Positions 28,539 to 39,603 of a DNA stretch of 64,000 nt are shown here, one piece after another. The translations under genes were made by a program, and so were the position numbers. The stretch spans positions 3,844,001 through 3,908,000 of the forward strand of contig CP063848.1 of the NCBI GenBank assembly GCA_015277795.1, read 5' to 3'. Position 1 is the stretch's first letter, and every line of letters begins with the position of its first letter. This DNA is from Massilia sp. UMI-21 (lineage in GTDB: Bacteria > Pseudomonadota > Gammaproteobacteria > Burkholderiales > Burkholderiaceae_D). The notes under the pieces are model-generated. The model was not told where the DNA came from. It worked only from the letters and a program-made list of their open reading frames with translations, and ran no database searches.

Positions 28539-29267
28539 CTAGAAGCGTTCGTAGTCGAGCAGGTAGCGCCACTGCCCCGGCTGCAAGCCCGCCATCGGCA
28601 CGCGGCCGATGCGGATCCGGCGCATCTCGACGATGTCCAGGCCCACTTCGCGGCACATGTGGTCGATCAGGCCGGGACGGACGTCCTTGAGCGCGAAGCG
28701 CAGCCGGTGCTCGCTCTGCCAGCTCACCTTCATCGGCGCGATCGGCTTGCCGCTGAAGGTCAAACCGTGGTTCAGCAGCGCCAGGCCGCCGTCCCTGATG
28801 CTGCCGGCGACGTCGACGATGTATTCCTGCTCGACGCGCGCGGCGTCGTCGACCAGCTTGCGCACCACCCGGAAGTCCTGGGTGTAGACCACCAGCCCGC
28901 TCGCATCGGTTTCCAGCGGAGAGGTCAAGCTCAGCTTGTGCAGGTGACGCTTGAGGAAGCGCGGCTGCCCGTGCCCTGGCGCGAGCGTCTCCGGCGTGAG
29001 GCAGGCCAGTGCCGGCTCGCCGCGCGCACCGACACCGGAATTGAAGCCGGCCGGCTTGTGCAGCAGGATGGTGACCGGCGGCGCCGCGTCGAGCGACGCG
29101 CCGGGCAGCAGGCGCACTTCCTGCGCGGGCAGCACGCGGCTGGCCGGATCTTCGACGACGGCGCCGTCGACGCCGACACTGCCGTTGGCGATGTAGCGCT
29201 CGGCCTCGGCGCGCGAACAGCCGAGCTGCGCGGCGACGCGCTTGGCCAGGCGGATGCCCTCTTCCAT
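28539..29267 (-). CDS. RNA pseudouridine synthase, RsuA/RluB/E/F family
   Basis: A 242-residue enzyme. The N-terminal S4 domain (about 4-50: RLAKRVAAQLGCSRAEAERYI) binds RNA. The catalytic Asp is in ETDASGLVVYT, a variant of the GRLDxxSxGL motif. Similar proteins modify 23S rRNA or tRNA (RluF-like). The start overlaps the stop of the threonine aldolase gene by one base (TGATG). Confidence 0.87.
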   Translation of the reverse strand: MEEGIRLAKRVAAQLGCSRAEAERYIANGSVGVDGAVVEDPASRVLPAQEVRLLPGASLDAAPPVTILLHKPAGFNSGVGARGEPALACLTPETLAPGHGQPRFLKRHLHKLSLTSPLETDASGLVVYTQDFRVVRKLVDDAARVEQEYIVDVAGSIRDGGLALLNHGLTFSGKPIAPMKVSWQSEHRLRFALKDVRPGLIDHMCREVGLDIVEMRRIRIGRVPMAGLQPGQWRYLLDYERF

Positions 29268-30316
29268 CACGATGTCGCTCCCTGTGCTCGCCAATCGGCG
29301 AAGAAGGCCTGGAACACCTCGACCGTGCGCGCCACGTCGGCACGCGAGACGTCCAGGTGGGTCACCAGGCGGGTACGCGGGCCGATCGAGGCGCGGATCC
29401 GGGCGCGCGCCAGGTGCTGGCCCAGCGCTTCGCAGGCGGCGGCCGGGATGTCCAGCCAGAAGATGTTGGTCTGGGGGCTGCCCACGTTCAGCTGTTCGAT
29501 CTGCGCCAGGCCTTGCGCCAGCGCCGCGGCGTTGTCGTGGTCGTCGGCCAGGCGCTGCACGTTGTGCTCGAGCGCATGCTGCGCCGCCGCCGCCAGCACG
29601 CCGGCCTGGCGCATGCCGCCACCGAGCATCTTGCGCCAGCGCTTGCCCTGCTCGATGAATGCCTTGGGGCCCAGCAGCACCGAACCGACCGGCGCGCCCA
29701 GGCCTTTCGACAGGCAGACCGAGACGGTATCGAAACCCTGCACCACCTCGCGCAGGCTGATGTTTTGCTTGACCGCCGCGTTGCAGATACGGGCGCCGTC
29801 GAGGTGGGTGGCCAGGCCGCGGCTGTGCGCGAGCCCGGTGGCGGCCTTCACGTACTCCTGCGACAGCACGCGCCCGCCGATGGTGTTTTCCAGCGCCAGC
29901 AGGCGGCTGCGCGCGAAATGCATGTCGTCGGGCTTGATGTAGGCCGCGATGTCGGCCAGTGCGATGCTGCCGTCCGGCGCATTGGCGATCGGCTGCGGCT
30001 GGATGCTGCCCAGTACCGCGGCGCCGCCGCCCTCGTACTTGTAGGTATGCGCCTCCTGGCCTACCAGGTACTCGTCGCCGCGGGCGCAGTGCGTCATCAG
30101 GGCGATCAGGTTGGTCTGGGTGCCCGAGGGGGCGAACATGCCGGCTTCGAAGCCGAACAGCTCGGCCGCGTAGTCCTGCAGGCGGTTGACCGTGGGGTCG
30201 TCGGCATACACGTCGTCGCCGACCTCGGCCGCCGCCATCGCCGCGCGCATCGCGTCCGACGGCTGGGTGACGGTGTCGCTGCGCAGGTCGATCCACTTCT
30301 GGTTGGTATCGCTCAT
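29267..30316 (-). CDS. ltaE: Low-specificity L-threonine aldolase
   Basis: This pyridoxal phosphate enzyme splits threonine or allo-threonine into glycine and acetaldehyde. Family marks: [17 protein letters not shown] near the start, [11 protein letters not shown] for the cofactor ring, and the Schiff-base Lys in [13 protein letters not shown]. The start ATG 30316 is chosen over an upstream one at 30349 that would overlap the methyltransferase gene. It is followed by the pseudouridine synthase gene. Confidence 0.95.
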   Translation of the reverse strand: MSDTNQKWIDLRSDTVTQPSDAMRAAMAAAEVGDDVYADDPTVNRLQDYAAELFGFEAGMFAPSGTQTNLIALMTHCARGDEYLVGQEAHTYKYEGGGAAVLGSIQPQPIANAPDGSIALADIAAYIKPDDMHFARSRLLALENTIGGRVLSQEYVKAATGLAHSRGLATHLDGARICNAAVKQNISLREVVQGFDTVSVCLSKGLGAPVGSVLLGPKAFIEQGKRWRKMLGGGMRQAGVLAAAAQHALEHNVQRLADDHDNAAALAQGLAQIEQLNVGSPQTNIFWLDIPAAACEALGQHLARARIRASIGPRTRLVTHLDVSRADVARTVEVFQAFFADWRAQGATS

Positions 30317-30335
30317 CTCGTTCTCGGTTCGCTGC

Positions 30336-31214
30336 TCAGTTGCTGGCAACGGGTGTGTAAAAGCGCTGCTTCATTTCGTCCAGGCCCAGTTCGGCCATGA
30401 CTTCCCGCAGGCGTTCGGCCGGGCGGCGGCGCGGCAGGTTCTTGTAGGTCGCGACGATGAGTTCATTCTTCATCGAGTGTTCCCAGCCCACCAGTTCGGT
30501 GACGGTCACCTGGTAGCCGTGCGCTTCCAGTTGCAGGCAGCGCAGCACGTTGGTGATCTGGCTGCCGAACTCGCGGGTGTGGATCGGGTGGCGCCAGATC
30601 TCGGTCAGCGCGCTGCGGCCCAGGTCCTTGCCCTTGTTCTTGCGCAGCACGGTGGCGACTTCGGCCTGGCAGCAGGGCACCAGCACCATGTGCTTGGCCC
30701 CCTTCTTGAGCGCGAAATCGATGGCGTCGTCGGTGGCCGTGTTACAGGCGTGCAGCGCGGTGACGATGTCGATGGTCGCGGGCAGCGCGCTCGAGGTCGT
30801 GGATTCCGCCACCGACAGCGGCAGGAAGGACATGCCGCCAAAGCCCAGGCGCGCGGCCAGGTCAAGCGACCTGGCGACCAGTTCCTCGCGGGTTTCGATG
30901 CCGTAGATGTGCGAACCGTCGTCCAGCCCCTTGAAGAACAGGTCGTACAGGATGAAGCCGAGGTAGGACTTGCCGGCCCCATGGTCGACCAGCGACACGC
31001 CCTGCTTCTGCGCCCGCACATCCTGCAGCAGCGGCTCGATGAAGTTGTACAGGTGGTAGACCTGCTTGAGCTTGCGGCGGCTGTCCTGGTTCAGCTTGCC
31101 GTCGCGCGTGAGGATGTGGAGTTCCTTCAGCAGCTCGACCGACTGGCCGGGACGGACTTCGGGCGGCAGTTCGGTGACTGCCGGTGCTTTGTTGGCTTGT
31201 TTAGCGTGCTTCAT
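30336..31214 (-). CDS. Class I SAM-dependent methyltransferase (Trm13-like fold)
   Basis: The 292-residue protein has a SAM-binding site [15 protein letters not shown] (about 80-95) and a later [13 protein letters not shown] and LVPCCQAE, a pattern seen in predicted RNA methyltransferases with the GK-SY variant of motif I. The conserved HACNTATD and PCCQ residues suggest a nucleic acid substrate rather than a small molecule. ATG 31214 is inside the end of iscX (14 bp overlap). Confidence 0.8.
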   Translation of the reverse strand: MKHAKQANKAPAVTELPPEVRPGQSVELLKELHILTRDGKLNQDSRRKLKQVYHLYNFIEPLLQDVRAQKQGVSLVDHGAGKSYLGFILYDLFFKGLDDGSHIYGIETREELVARSLDLAARLGFGGMSFLPLSVAESTTSSALPATIDIVTALHACNTATDDAIDFALKKGAKHMVLVPCCQAEVATVLRKNKGKDLGRSALTEIWRHPIHTREFGSQITNVLRCLQLEAHGYQVTVTELVGWEHSMKNELIVATYKNLPRRRPAERLREVMAELGLDEMKQRFYTPVASN

Positions 31215-31395
31215 CGATCCATGCTGCCTGAATGGCTTCCAGTACCCGTTCGCCGCCGCGCGTGCGGTCGTCATCGAAGCCCGCGAGCCCGACGACCCAG
31301 TTGTGCAGGTCGACGAAGCGCACGGTGGCGGGGTCGACCTCCGGGTACTTCTCGACCAGGGCCTCGGCGATGCCGGCTACGTCAGTCCACTTCAT
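31201..31395 (-). CDS. iscX: Fe-S cluster assembly protein IscX
   Basis: A 64-residue acidic protein of the usual IscX length, with the motif [19 protein letters not shown] and FDDD. It binds IscS and iron and tunes cluster assembly. It is the last ISC gene and overlaps the next methyltransferase gene. Confidence 0.95.
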   Translation of the reverse strand: MKWTDVAGIAEALVEKYPEVDPATVRFVDLHNWVVGLAGFDDDRTRGGERVLEAIQAAWIDEAR

Positions 31396-31408
31396 GGCAG
31401 GCTCCTGC

Positions 31409-31750
31409 TCAGTGGTTTTTCTCTGCTGCGTGGTTGATGGTGTACTTCGGGATCTCGACGACCAGGTCTTCGTCGGCGACGATCGCCTGGCAGGACAGGC
31501 GCGAATTCGGCTCCAGGCCCCAGGCCTTGTCGAGCATGTCTTCTTCTTTTTCTTCCTGCTCGTTCAGCGATTCGAAGCCTTCGCGCACGATCACGTGGCA
31601 GGTGGTGCAGGCGCAGACGCGGTCGCAGGCGTGTTCGATCTCGATGTCGTTTTCCAGCAGGACGTCGCAGACCGATTTGCCGGCCGGCGCTTCGAGCACG
31701 GCGCCTTCGGGGCACAGGACCGGGTGGGGGAGGATGACGATTTGTGGCAC
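31409..31750 (-). CDS. fdx: ISC-system [2Fe-2S] ferredoxin
   Basis: An adrenodoxin-type ferredoxin of 113 residues. The cluster cysteines are in [13 protein letters not shown] (three ligands) and SRLSCQAI (fourth). It supplies electrons to IscS/IscU. The start is GTG 31750 with GAGG 7 bp upstream. A palindromic repeat separates it from hscA. Confidence 0.96.
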   Translation of the reverse strand: MPQIVILPHPVLCPEGAVLEAPAGKSVCDVLLENDIEIEHACDRVCACTTCHVIVREGFESLNEQEEKEEDMLDKAWGLEPNSRLSCQAIVADEDLVVEIPKYTINHAAEKNH

Positions 31751-31775
31751 TTATTTACCTCAATAATTGTTTCTT

Positions 31776-31872
31776 GTAGGGTGGTCGGCTTGTCCGACCG
31801 CGCGTTCAATAGGGGCAAGCGTCGCAACGGATCATCCGTGAGTCGGACGCGCGGTCGGCAGAGCCGACCACC

Positions 31873-31876
<4 letters not shown>
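31776..31876. repeat. GTAGGGTGG palindromic intergenic element, copy C
   Basis: The 101-bp copy has a left stem GGTCGG-CTTGT-CCGACC and a right stem GGTCGGC-AGA-GCCGACC with ends GTAGGGTGG and CCACCCTAC. Its right end contains the TAG stop codon of hscA (31873-31875 on the minus strand). It lies between hscA and fdx. Confidence 0.92.
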
Positions 31877-33762
<1,886 letters not shown>

Positions 33763-33786
33763 TGTCGTGTTACCTGTGTTCTTCTT

Positions 33787-33887
33787 GTAGGGTGGGCGGC
33801 TCTGCCGCCCACGCGTTCAACTATCGGTCGCTTCGTCGAAATGCACGCTTTATTTGGACGCGTGGGCGGGAAACCCGCCCACCCTAC
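33787..33887. repeat. GTAGGGTGG palindromic intergenic element, copy D
   Basis: The 101-bp copy has a left stem GGGCGGC-TCT-GCCGCCC and a right stem GGGCGGG-AAA-CCCGCCC. It lies in the 152-bp gap between hscB and hscA, 27 bp past the hscB stop. Confidence 0.92.
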
Positions 33888-33914
33888 ATACCGCGTCCAT
33901 TCGACGGTTAACTC

Positions 33915-34430
33915 TTACGCGTCCAGCGCCTCGAACGCGTACTGTACCTCGTCCCCGAACTTATCGAGGAACATCATGGCGCGCACGCCCTGCGCCGCGG
34001 CCGGGTAGTCGCCGGCGTCGAGCTGCCGGCCGACCTGCTCCAGCATCCCCTTGCGCTCGCGCCGCACCTGCGCATCGAGCTCGTCGAGCGCGCCGGCGTC
34101 CTTGCCCGCACGGGCCTCCTCGAGCGCCTCGCGCCATTCCATCTGCTGCATCAGGAAGGCCGGCGGCATCGCCGTGTTCGACTCGGTCTGCAGGTCGACG
34201 CCGTTGAGCTCGCACAGGTACTGGGCACGCTTCTGCGGGTTGCGCAGGGTTGCATAGGCCTCGTTGGCGCGCGTCGCCCACTGCATGGCCACGCGCTTCT
34301 CGGCGTCGGTGGCGTTCACGAAGCGATCGGGATGCACGCGGCCCTGGACTTCGCGGTAGGCGGCGTCCAGGCTGTCCTGGTCGACCGCGAACGTGGGTGG
34401 AAGCTGGAACAGTTCGAAGTGGTTCTGCAT
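33915..34430 (-). CDS. hscB: Fe-S cluster assembly co-chaperone HscB
   Basis: A J-domain protein of 171 residues. The HPDRF motif is at about residue 33; the C-terminal three-helix domain binds IscU. It delivers IscU to HscA and stimulates its ATPase. Confidence 0.96.
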   Translation of the reverse strand: MQNHFELFQLPPTFAVDQDSLDAAYREVQGRVHPDRFVNATDAEKRVAMQWATRANEAYATLRNPQKRAQYLCELNGVDLQTESNTAMPPAFLMQQMEWREALEEARAGKDAGALDELDAQVRRERKGMLEQVGRQLDAGDYPAAAQGVRAMMFLDKFGDEVQYAFEALDA

Positions 34431-34445
34431 CGGCTTGGAATCGGC

Positions 34446-34769
34446 TTAGATACGGAAGCTTTCGCCGCAGCCGCAGTTGTCCTTGACGTTCGGGTTGTTG
34501 AAGCGGAAGCCTTCGTTCAGGCCTTCGCGCGCGAAGTCCAGTTCGGTGCCGTCGATGTAAGGCAGGCTCTTCGGGTCGACGAACACCTTCACGCCGTGCG
34601 ATTCAAAAACGCTGTCGTCCGCCGTCGCATCGTCGACATACTCGAGCTTGTATGCCAGGCCGGAGCAGCCGGTCGTGCGCACACCGAAGCGCAAGCCGAT
34701 GCCCTTGCCCCGGCGTTCGAGGTAACGGTTGACGTGCTTCGCGGCTTTTTCAGTCAGGGTGATGGCCAT
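34446..34769 (-). CDS. iscA: Iron-sulfur assembly protein IscA
   Basis: A 107-residue A-type carrier. The three conserved cysteines are in GCSGLAY and the C-terminal NCGCGESF. It passes [4Fe-4S] or iron to apo-proteins. Start ATG 34769; an upstream in-frame stretch lies in the iscU gap. Confidence 0.96.
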   Translation of the reverse strand: MAITLTEKAAKHVNRYLERRGKGIGLRFGVRTTGCSGLAYKLEYVDDATADDSVFESHGVKVFVDPKSLPYIDGTELDFAREGLNEGFRFNNPNVKDNCGCGESFRI

Positions 34770-34798
34770 GGGGCTTGCTCCAGTGTCTGTTGAAACTA

Positions 34799-35188
34799 TT
34801 ACGCCTTCTCGGCGTGCTTGGCTTTGTAGTCGGCCACGGCGGCCTTGATCGCGTCTTCCGCCAGGATCGAGCAGTGGATCTTGACCGGCGGCAGCGCCAG
34901 CTCTTCGGCGATCTGGGTGTTCTTGATGGCCAGCGCTTCGTCGAGCGACTTGCCCTTGACCCATTCGGTCACGAGCGAGCTCGATGCGATGGCCGAACCG
35001 CAGCCGTAGGTCTTGAACTTCGCGTCCTCGATCAGGCCCTGCTCGTTGACCTTGATCTGCAGCTTCATCACGTCGCCGCAGGCCGGCGCGCCGACCATGC
35101 CGGTGCCGATCGCTTCGTCGCCCTTGTCGAAGGCGCCGACGTTGCGCGGGTTTTCGTAGTGGTCCAGTACTTTGTCCGAATATGCCAT
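34799..35188 (-). CDS. iscU: Fe-S cluster scaffold protein IscU
   Basis: A 129-residue scaffold. Cluster ligands are in [22 protein letters not shown] and [10 protein letters not shown]. The LPPVK sequence just before the last Cys is the HscA recognition motif. Confidence 0.98.
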   Translation of the reverse strand: MAYSDKVLDHYENPRNVGAFDKGDEAIGTGMVGAPACGDVMKLQIKVNEQGLIEDAKFKTYGCGSAIASSSLVTEWVKGKSLDEALAIKNTQIAEELALPPVKIHCSILAEDAIKAAVADYKAKHAEKA

Positions 35189-35238
35189 GGTAGTGCTCCT
35201 AGAGATTCTTGAAAGCGCTCAACGCGCCCGATACCTGA

Positions 35239-36495
35239 TTAATGTGCGGCCCATTGGATCGAATTCAGGTCGATCCCTTCCTTGAACATGTCCCACAGCG
35301 GCGACAGTTCGCGCAGCTTGCCGACCTTGGCTTTCAACAGGTCGATGGCGAAGTCGATGTCTTCCTCGGTCGTGAAGCGGCCGATGGTGAAACGGATCGA
35401 GCTGTGCGCCAGCTCGTCGCTGCGGCCCAGGGCGCGCAGCACGTAGGACGGCTCCAGCGAGGCCGAGGTGCAGGCCGAGCCCGACGACACGGCCAGGTCC
35501 TTGATCGCCATGATCAGCGATTCGCCCTCGACGTAGTTGAAGGACACGTTGAGGTTGTGCGGCACGCGGTGTTCCATGTCGCCGTTGATGTAGACCTCTT
35601 CGATCTCCAGCAGGCCCTTGGCCAGGCGGTCGCGCAGCGCTTTCACGCGCTCGAGTTCCGAGGCCATTTCTTCCTTGGCGATGCGGAAGGCTTCGCCCAT
35701 GCCGACGATCTGGTGGGTCGGCAGGGTGCCCGAACGCAGGCCGCGCTCGTGGCCGCCGCCGTGCATCTGCGCTTCCAGGCGCACGCGCGGCTTGCGGCGC
35801 ACGTACAGGGCGCCGACGCCCTTCGGGCCGTAGGTCTTGTGCGCGGTGAAGGTCATCAGGTCGCACTTGGTTTTATTCAGGTCGATCTCGACCTTGCCGG
35901 TCGCCTGCGCGGCGTCGCAGTGGAAAATGATGCCTTTCGAGCGGCACAGTTCGCCGATGGCGTCGATCGGTTGAATGACGCCGATCTCGTTATTGACCAG
36001 CATCACCGAGACCAGGATGGTGTCCGGACGGATCGCGGCTTCCAGCTGGGCCACGGTGATCAGGCCGTTGTCCTGCGGCTCGAGGTAGGTGGCTTCGAAA
36101 CCCTGGCGCTCCAGCTCGCGCACGGTGTCCAGCACGGCCTTGTGCTCGGTCTTGACGGTGATGATGTGCTTGCCCTTGGTCTTGTAGAACTGGGCGGCGC
36201 CCTTCAGGGCCAGGTTGTTCGATTCGGTCGCGCCCGAGGTCCAGATGATCTCGCGCGGATCGGCGCCGACCAGGGCGGCCACGTTGGCGCGCGCCTCTTC
36301 CACCGCCGCCTCGGCGCTCCAGCCGTACATGTGGCTGCGCGATGCCGGATTGCCGAACTGCTCGCGCAGGTAGGGAATCATCTTGTCGGCCACGCGCGGA
36401 TCGATCGGGGTGGTCGCCGAATAATCCATGTAGATCGGGAAATGCGGCGCAGTCGCGAAGCTCTGCTCGATTTGTTTGTCCAAGGGCGCGTTCAT
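35239..36495 (-). CDS. iscS: Cysteine desulfurase IscS
   Basis: A PLP enzyme of 418 residues that gives sulfur to IscU, tRNA thiolation and cofactors. PLP-binding Lys is in [10 protein letters not shown], the active-site Cys in [14 protein letters not shown]. Start ATG 36495 overlaps the iscR stop (TGATG) and gives about 14 residues more than the E. coli N-terminus. Confidence 0.97.
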   Translation of the reverse strand: MNAPLDKQIEQSFATAPHFPIYMDYSATTPIDPRVADKMIPYLREQFGNPASRSHMYGWSAEAAVEEARANVAALVGADPREIIWTSGATESNNLALKGAAQFYKTKGKHIITVKTEHKAVLDTVRELERQGFEATYLEPQDNGLITVAQLEAAIRPDTILVSVMLVNNEIGVIQPIDAIGELCRSKGIIFHCDAAQATGKVEIDLNKTKCDLMTFTAHKTYGPKGVGALYVRRKPRVRLEAQMHGGGHERGLRSGTLPTHQIVGMGEAFRIAKEEMASELERVKALRDRLAKGLLEIEEVYINGDMEHRVPHNLNVSFNYVEGESLIMAIKDLAVSSGSACTSASLEPSYVLRALGRSDELAHSSIRFTIGRFTTEEDIDFAIDLLKAKVGKLRELSPLWDMFKEGIDLNSIQWAAH

Positions 36496-36986
36496 CAGTT
36501 CACTCCGGTTTCGATATTGGGTGCTGCGGCGGTGCGGTGCACCACCACGACGTTCTGTTCTTTCTGCTTCTGCTGGTCGACCAGGTCTTGCAGCGAGACC
36601 GAATCGAGGTAGTCGACCATCTTGGCGTTCAGCGTGGTCCACAGCTCGTGGGTCATGCAACGGGTGCCGGAAGCAGCGTCGGCGCCGTGACAATTTTCTT
36701 TGCCGCCACACTGGGTGGCATCGAGCGGCTCGTCGACCGCGATGATGATGTCGGCCACGGTCACCTTGTCGGCCGCTCTCGCCAGGCTGTAGCCGCCGCC
36801 GGGGCCGCGGATCGAGTCGACGATCTCGTGGCGGCGCAGCTTACCGAACAATTGCTCCAGATAAGACAGCGAAATGGCCTGGCGCTGGCTGATGCCCGAC
36901 AGCGTGACCGGACCATTGCCCTGGCGCAGGGCGAGGTCGATCATCGCGGTAACAGCAAAACGGCCTTTGGTGGTCAGACGCATCAC
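36495..36986 (-). CDS. iscR: Rrf2 family Fe-S regulator IscR
   Basis: A 163-residue winged-helix regulator ([19 protein letters not shown], helix [15 protein letters not shown]). Cluster ligands Cys in CGGKENCHG and RCMTHELW. With its [2Fe-2S] cluster it represses the isc operon. A type-1 binding site lies about 107-131 bp upstream. Confidence 0.97.
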   Translation of the reverse strand: MMRLTTKGRFAVTAMIDLALRQGNGPVTLSGISQRQAISLSYLEQLFGKLRRHEIVDSIRGPGGGYSLARAADKVTVADIIIAVDEPLDATQCGGKENCHGADAASGTRCMTHELWTTLNAKMVDYLDSVSLQDLVDQQKQKEQNVVVVHRTAAAPNIETGVN

Positions 36987-37092
36987 AACCCCGATTAATG
37001 TAAAATCTTGCCTTAGATAAGTATTGCCTCTTTCAACCCATCGGTGCAGCGCAGCAATAGAAGCGCTTGCGCGAACCTGCCGAATGACCCGA

Positions 37093-37141
37093 TTAGTTGA
37101 TTGATTTAGTCAAGTATAGCAAATCCTGACTCACTTGTCTC
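37093..37141 (-). promoter_or_regulatory. iscR promoter with IscR type-1 binding site
   Basis: At 37093-37117 the minus strand reads ATACTTGACT-AAATC-AATCAACTAA, matching the type-1 IscR consensus in both half-sites. It overlaps a candidate -10 TATACT (37113-37118) with -35 GAGACA (37136-37141) at a 17-bp spacing. Holo-IscR bound here would block the operon promoter, giving feedback on Fe-S supply. Confidence 0.75.
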
Positions 37142-37195
37142 GGACGCCCCCAAAACCGCGGGGCCGGCTTTTCTCCTGCTTTTCCCTTGTTTTCC

Positions 37196-37972
37196 CTATC
37201 GCAAGCGCAACAATTCCATCGGCCCGAACAGCGCCTGCATCCCCGCGTGCCCGATGAAGGACAGGTTGTACGGATGCTCGGCCTGGATGTGCGGCAGGCG
37301 CGCGGCTTCCGGCAGCTTGTTGAGCTGCTCGGCGATCTTTCCCCACAAGACCAGGGTGGGCGGCCGGGGCTGCTTCGCCAGGGCCGCCAGCACCGTCCGC
37401 AGGAAGGGCTGCCAGGCGCGCGCATCGATGGCGGGCGCGACATGCTTGCGGAACACCAGGGCGGCGTTCAGCAGCAGGAAGCCCTGCTCCATCATGTTGT
37501 CCTGCAGCTGGGCCAGGGTCTGGATCGTGCCGGAGCCGGCCATGCGCGCGTGCCGGGCCACTGGCGCCAGCGCGCTGCCGCCGGTGTCGCCCGCGTCCAG
37601 CCGGCCATCCGCCACCAGCAGCATCTTCATGAAGTTGCGCAGGGAGGTGGCGCGGTTGACCGGCTTGGACAGGCCCGTGTCCGACCACAGCTCGCCCACC
37701 GCCCCATCCATGAAGCAGACCCCGGTCGCGCTCTCGGCGCGCGGGTACGGCCCCTCCCCCACCAGCACGTGCGTGACCTTGTCGAGCGGCTGGGCGAAGG
37801 CGGCGAAGATCCGGCCCTCGGTGGGCAGGTAATCGTCGACGCCCAGCACCGGCAGGTAGGCCGGGTCGGCGGCGGCAACGGCCTGCAACCCGGCTTCGAG
37901 GATGGGACGCCAGGAGGCGTCGGCACGGTCGAGGGCGCCAAGCAGCGGCGTCGGAATCGGATGGTTGGACAT
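37196..37972 (-). CDS. Uracil-DNA glycosylase-like protein with altered active-site motif
   Basis: The 258-residue protein follows the family 1 UDG outline: HVLVGEGPYPRAESATG in place of the GQDPYHGPGQAHG loop, then GFLLLNAALV as in LLLNTVLTV, and AEHPYNLSFIGH near HPSPLS. The water-activating Asp of GQDPYH is Gly here. It may be a divergent glycosylase or a non-catalytic relative. Start ATG 37972 gives a typical N-terminus; a start 51 bp upstream is possible. It lies divergent to the CBS gene. Confidence 0.7.
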   Translation of the reverse strand: MSNHPIPTPLLGALDRADASWRPILEAGLQAVAAADPAYLPVLGVDDYLPTEGRIFAAFAQPLDKVTHVLVGEGPYPRAESATGVCFMDGAVGELWSDTGLSKPVNRATSLRNFMKMLLVADGRLDAGDTGGSALAPVARHARMAGSGTIQTLAQLQDNMMEQGFLLLNAALVFRKHVAPAIDARAWQPFLRTVLAALAKQPRPPTLVLWGKIAEQLNKLPEAARLPHIQAEHPYNLSFIGHAGMQALFGPMELLRLR

Positions 37973-38119
37973 GGCGAAATCGCAAGGCGCAAGGAGGCGG
38001 CATTGTAGCCTACGGACCGGCACATTCCCACGGTCAATCTAGCGGCCGAGTTTGGCAATTCAGGGCATGATTTTTCCACTGCCCGCTCCCGGGCCAATCA
38101 CCGACAAGCAGGAGGAAAC

Positions 38120-38566
38120 ATGCAGACCATTCGAGAAGTGATGACACCCGATGTGCAAACGATTTCCCCAAAAGACACCGTGCAGCGCGCGGCGCAGATG
38201 ATGGACGACCTGAATGTGGGTTCGATTCCCGTGTGCGACGGCGACAAGCTGGTGGGCATGATCACCGACCGCGACATCACGGTACGCTCGGTGGCGGCCG
38301 GCCAGTCGCCCGACCAGACCTTCGTGGCCGACGTGATGAGCACCGACGTGCGCACCTGCTTCAGCAACCAGGACATCGACGACGTGCTGGACAAGATGGG
38401 CGACGTGCAGATCCGGCGCCTGCCGGTGATCGACGAGAATTCGCAGCAGCTGGTGGGCATCGTGTCGCTGGGAGATATCGCGACCAAGACGGCGGGATCG
38501 GCGGACGAGACCCTCGATGAGATTTCGACGCCGTCCAGGCCGGATCGGTCGGAGACGCGGCATTGA
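38120..38566 (+). CDS. CBS domain protein
   Basis: The 148-residue protein has two CBS domains (about 1-65 and 70-130): VREVMTPDVQTI style opening, MITDRDITVRSV and IVSLGDIATK. Such pairs bind adenine nucleotides and act as energy sensors. AGGAGG stands 5 bp before the ATG. The last codons and stop are part of a 210-bp tandem duplication. Confidence 0.93.
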   Translation: MQTIREVMTPDVQTISPKDTVQRAAQMMDDLNVGSIPVCDGDKLVGMITDRDITVRSVAAGQSPDQTFVADVMSTDVRTCFSNQDIDDVLDKMGDVQIRRLPVIDENSQQLVGIVSLGDIATKTAGSADETLDEISTPSRPDRSETRH

Positions 38567-38576
38567 CGCAATCGTC

Positions 38577-38745
38577 GTAGGGTGGGCGGCTCCACCCTGC
38601 AGCGTGATTGGCCTGCCGCGCAATGCCGCCCACGCGTCCAAGCGGCGGGCGATCAGCCGCGCTGGCGGCGGTACCGTGATGTGAACGCGTGGGCGGCACG
38701 GCTGCCGCGTTCAATCGTCCAGCGCGGTGGAGCCGCCCACCCTAC
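38577..38745. repeat. GTAGGGTGG palindromic element, copy E1 (composite, 169 bp)
   Basis: Ends are GTAGGGTGGGCGGC and GCCGCCCACCCTAC. The core carries extra ACGCGT-linked GTGGGCGGCA and TGCCGCCCAC segments, so this copy seems to be two nested elements. Confidence 0.88.
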
Positions 38746-38786
38746 GGCTCATTCCCGGTCGGAGACGCGGCATTGACGCAATCTTC

Positions 38787-38955
38787 GTAGGGTGGGCGGC
38801 TCCGCCCTGCAGCGTGATTGGCCTGCCGCGCAATGCCGCCCACGCGTCCAAGCGGCGGGCGATCAGCCGCGCTGGCGGCGGTACCGTGATTTGAACGCGT
38901 GGGCGGCACGGCTGCCGCGTTCAATCGTCCAGCGCGGTGGAGCCGCCCACCCTAC
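38787..38955. repeat. GTAGGGTGG palindromic element, copy E2
   Basis: This is the near-identical tandem copy of E1. It ends 3 bp before the maiA stop codon (38959-38961, minus strand). Confidence 0.88.
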
Positions 38956-38958
38956 GGC

Positions 38959-39603
38959 TCACTCCGTGTCCGGCTGCCGGCTCGGATGCGCCGCCTTGAA
39001 GGCCGGCAGGTCCGCGCACAGGTCGCTGATGCGCGCAATGGTCGGGTAGGCCTCGACCGCGATGTCGAAGCGCTTTGCATTGAAGACCTGCGGCACCAGG
39101 AAGCAGTCGGCCATGGTCGGGGTGTCGCCATGGCAGAAGCTGCCCGTGCCCGGATTGCGCGCCAGGTGGGATTCCAGCGAGCGCAGGCCCTCGATGACCC
39201 AGTGGCGGTACCAGTCGGTCTTGGCCTCTTCGGACAGGCCCAGCTGCTTCACCAGGTACTTCAGCACGCGCAGGTTGTTCACCGGATGGATATCGCAGGC
39301 GATGATCTGCGCCAGTTCGCGCACCCGTGCCCGGCCCACCGCGTCCTTCGGCAGCAGCGGCACCATCGGATGCACCTCTTCCAGGTACTCGATGATGGCC
39401 ATCGACTGGGTCAGCGTGAGGTTATCGTCCTGCAGCGCCGGAACCAGCCCGCTCGGGTTGACCGCCAGGTAGTCGTCCGCCAGGTGCTGGCCGCCGTCGC
39501 GCAGCAGGTGCACCGGCACCGCCTCGTAGTCGAGTCCCTTCAGGTTCAGGGCAATGCGCACCCGGTACGCGGCCGAGCTGCGAAAGTAAGTGAAGAGCTT
39601 CAT
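38959..39603 (-). CDS. maiA: Maleylacetoacetate isomerase (zeta-class glutathione transferase)
   Basis: A 214-residue zeta GST with the active-site motif SSAAYRVRIALNLKG and the cis-Pro segment NPSGLVPALQ. It isomerises maleylacetoacetate to fumarylacetoacetate with glutathione in tyrosine/homogentisate breakdown. A gentisate-pathway maleylpyruvate isomerase is an alternative. ATG overlaps the stop of the upstream hydrolase gene by 4 bp. Confidence 0.9.
   Translation of the reverse strand: MKLFTYFRSSAAYRVRIALNLKGLDYEAVPVHLLRDGGQHLADDYLAVNPSGLVPALQDDNLTLTQSMAIIEYLEEVHPMVPLLPKDAVGRARVRELAQIIACDIHPVNNLRVLKYLVKQLGLSEEAKTDWYRHWVIEGLRSLESHLARNPGTGSFCHGDTPTMADCFLVPQVFNAKRFDIAVEAYPTIARISDLCADLPAFKAAHPSRQPDTE

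Larger units (their letters stand above)
38546..38965. repeat. 210-bp tandem duplication spanning the CBS-maiA intergenic region
   Basis: Bases 38546-38755 and 38756-38965 are direct repeats with about four substitutions (for example G38574/T38784 and T38752/C38962). The unit runs from the last codons of the CBS gene through one GTAGGGTGG element to the end of the maiA gene. Thus a second CBS gene end and a first maiA gene end lie stranded in the gap. Confidence 0.93.
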
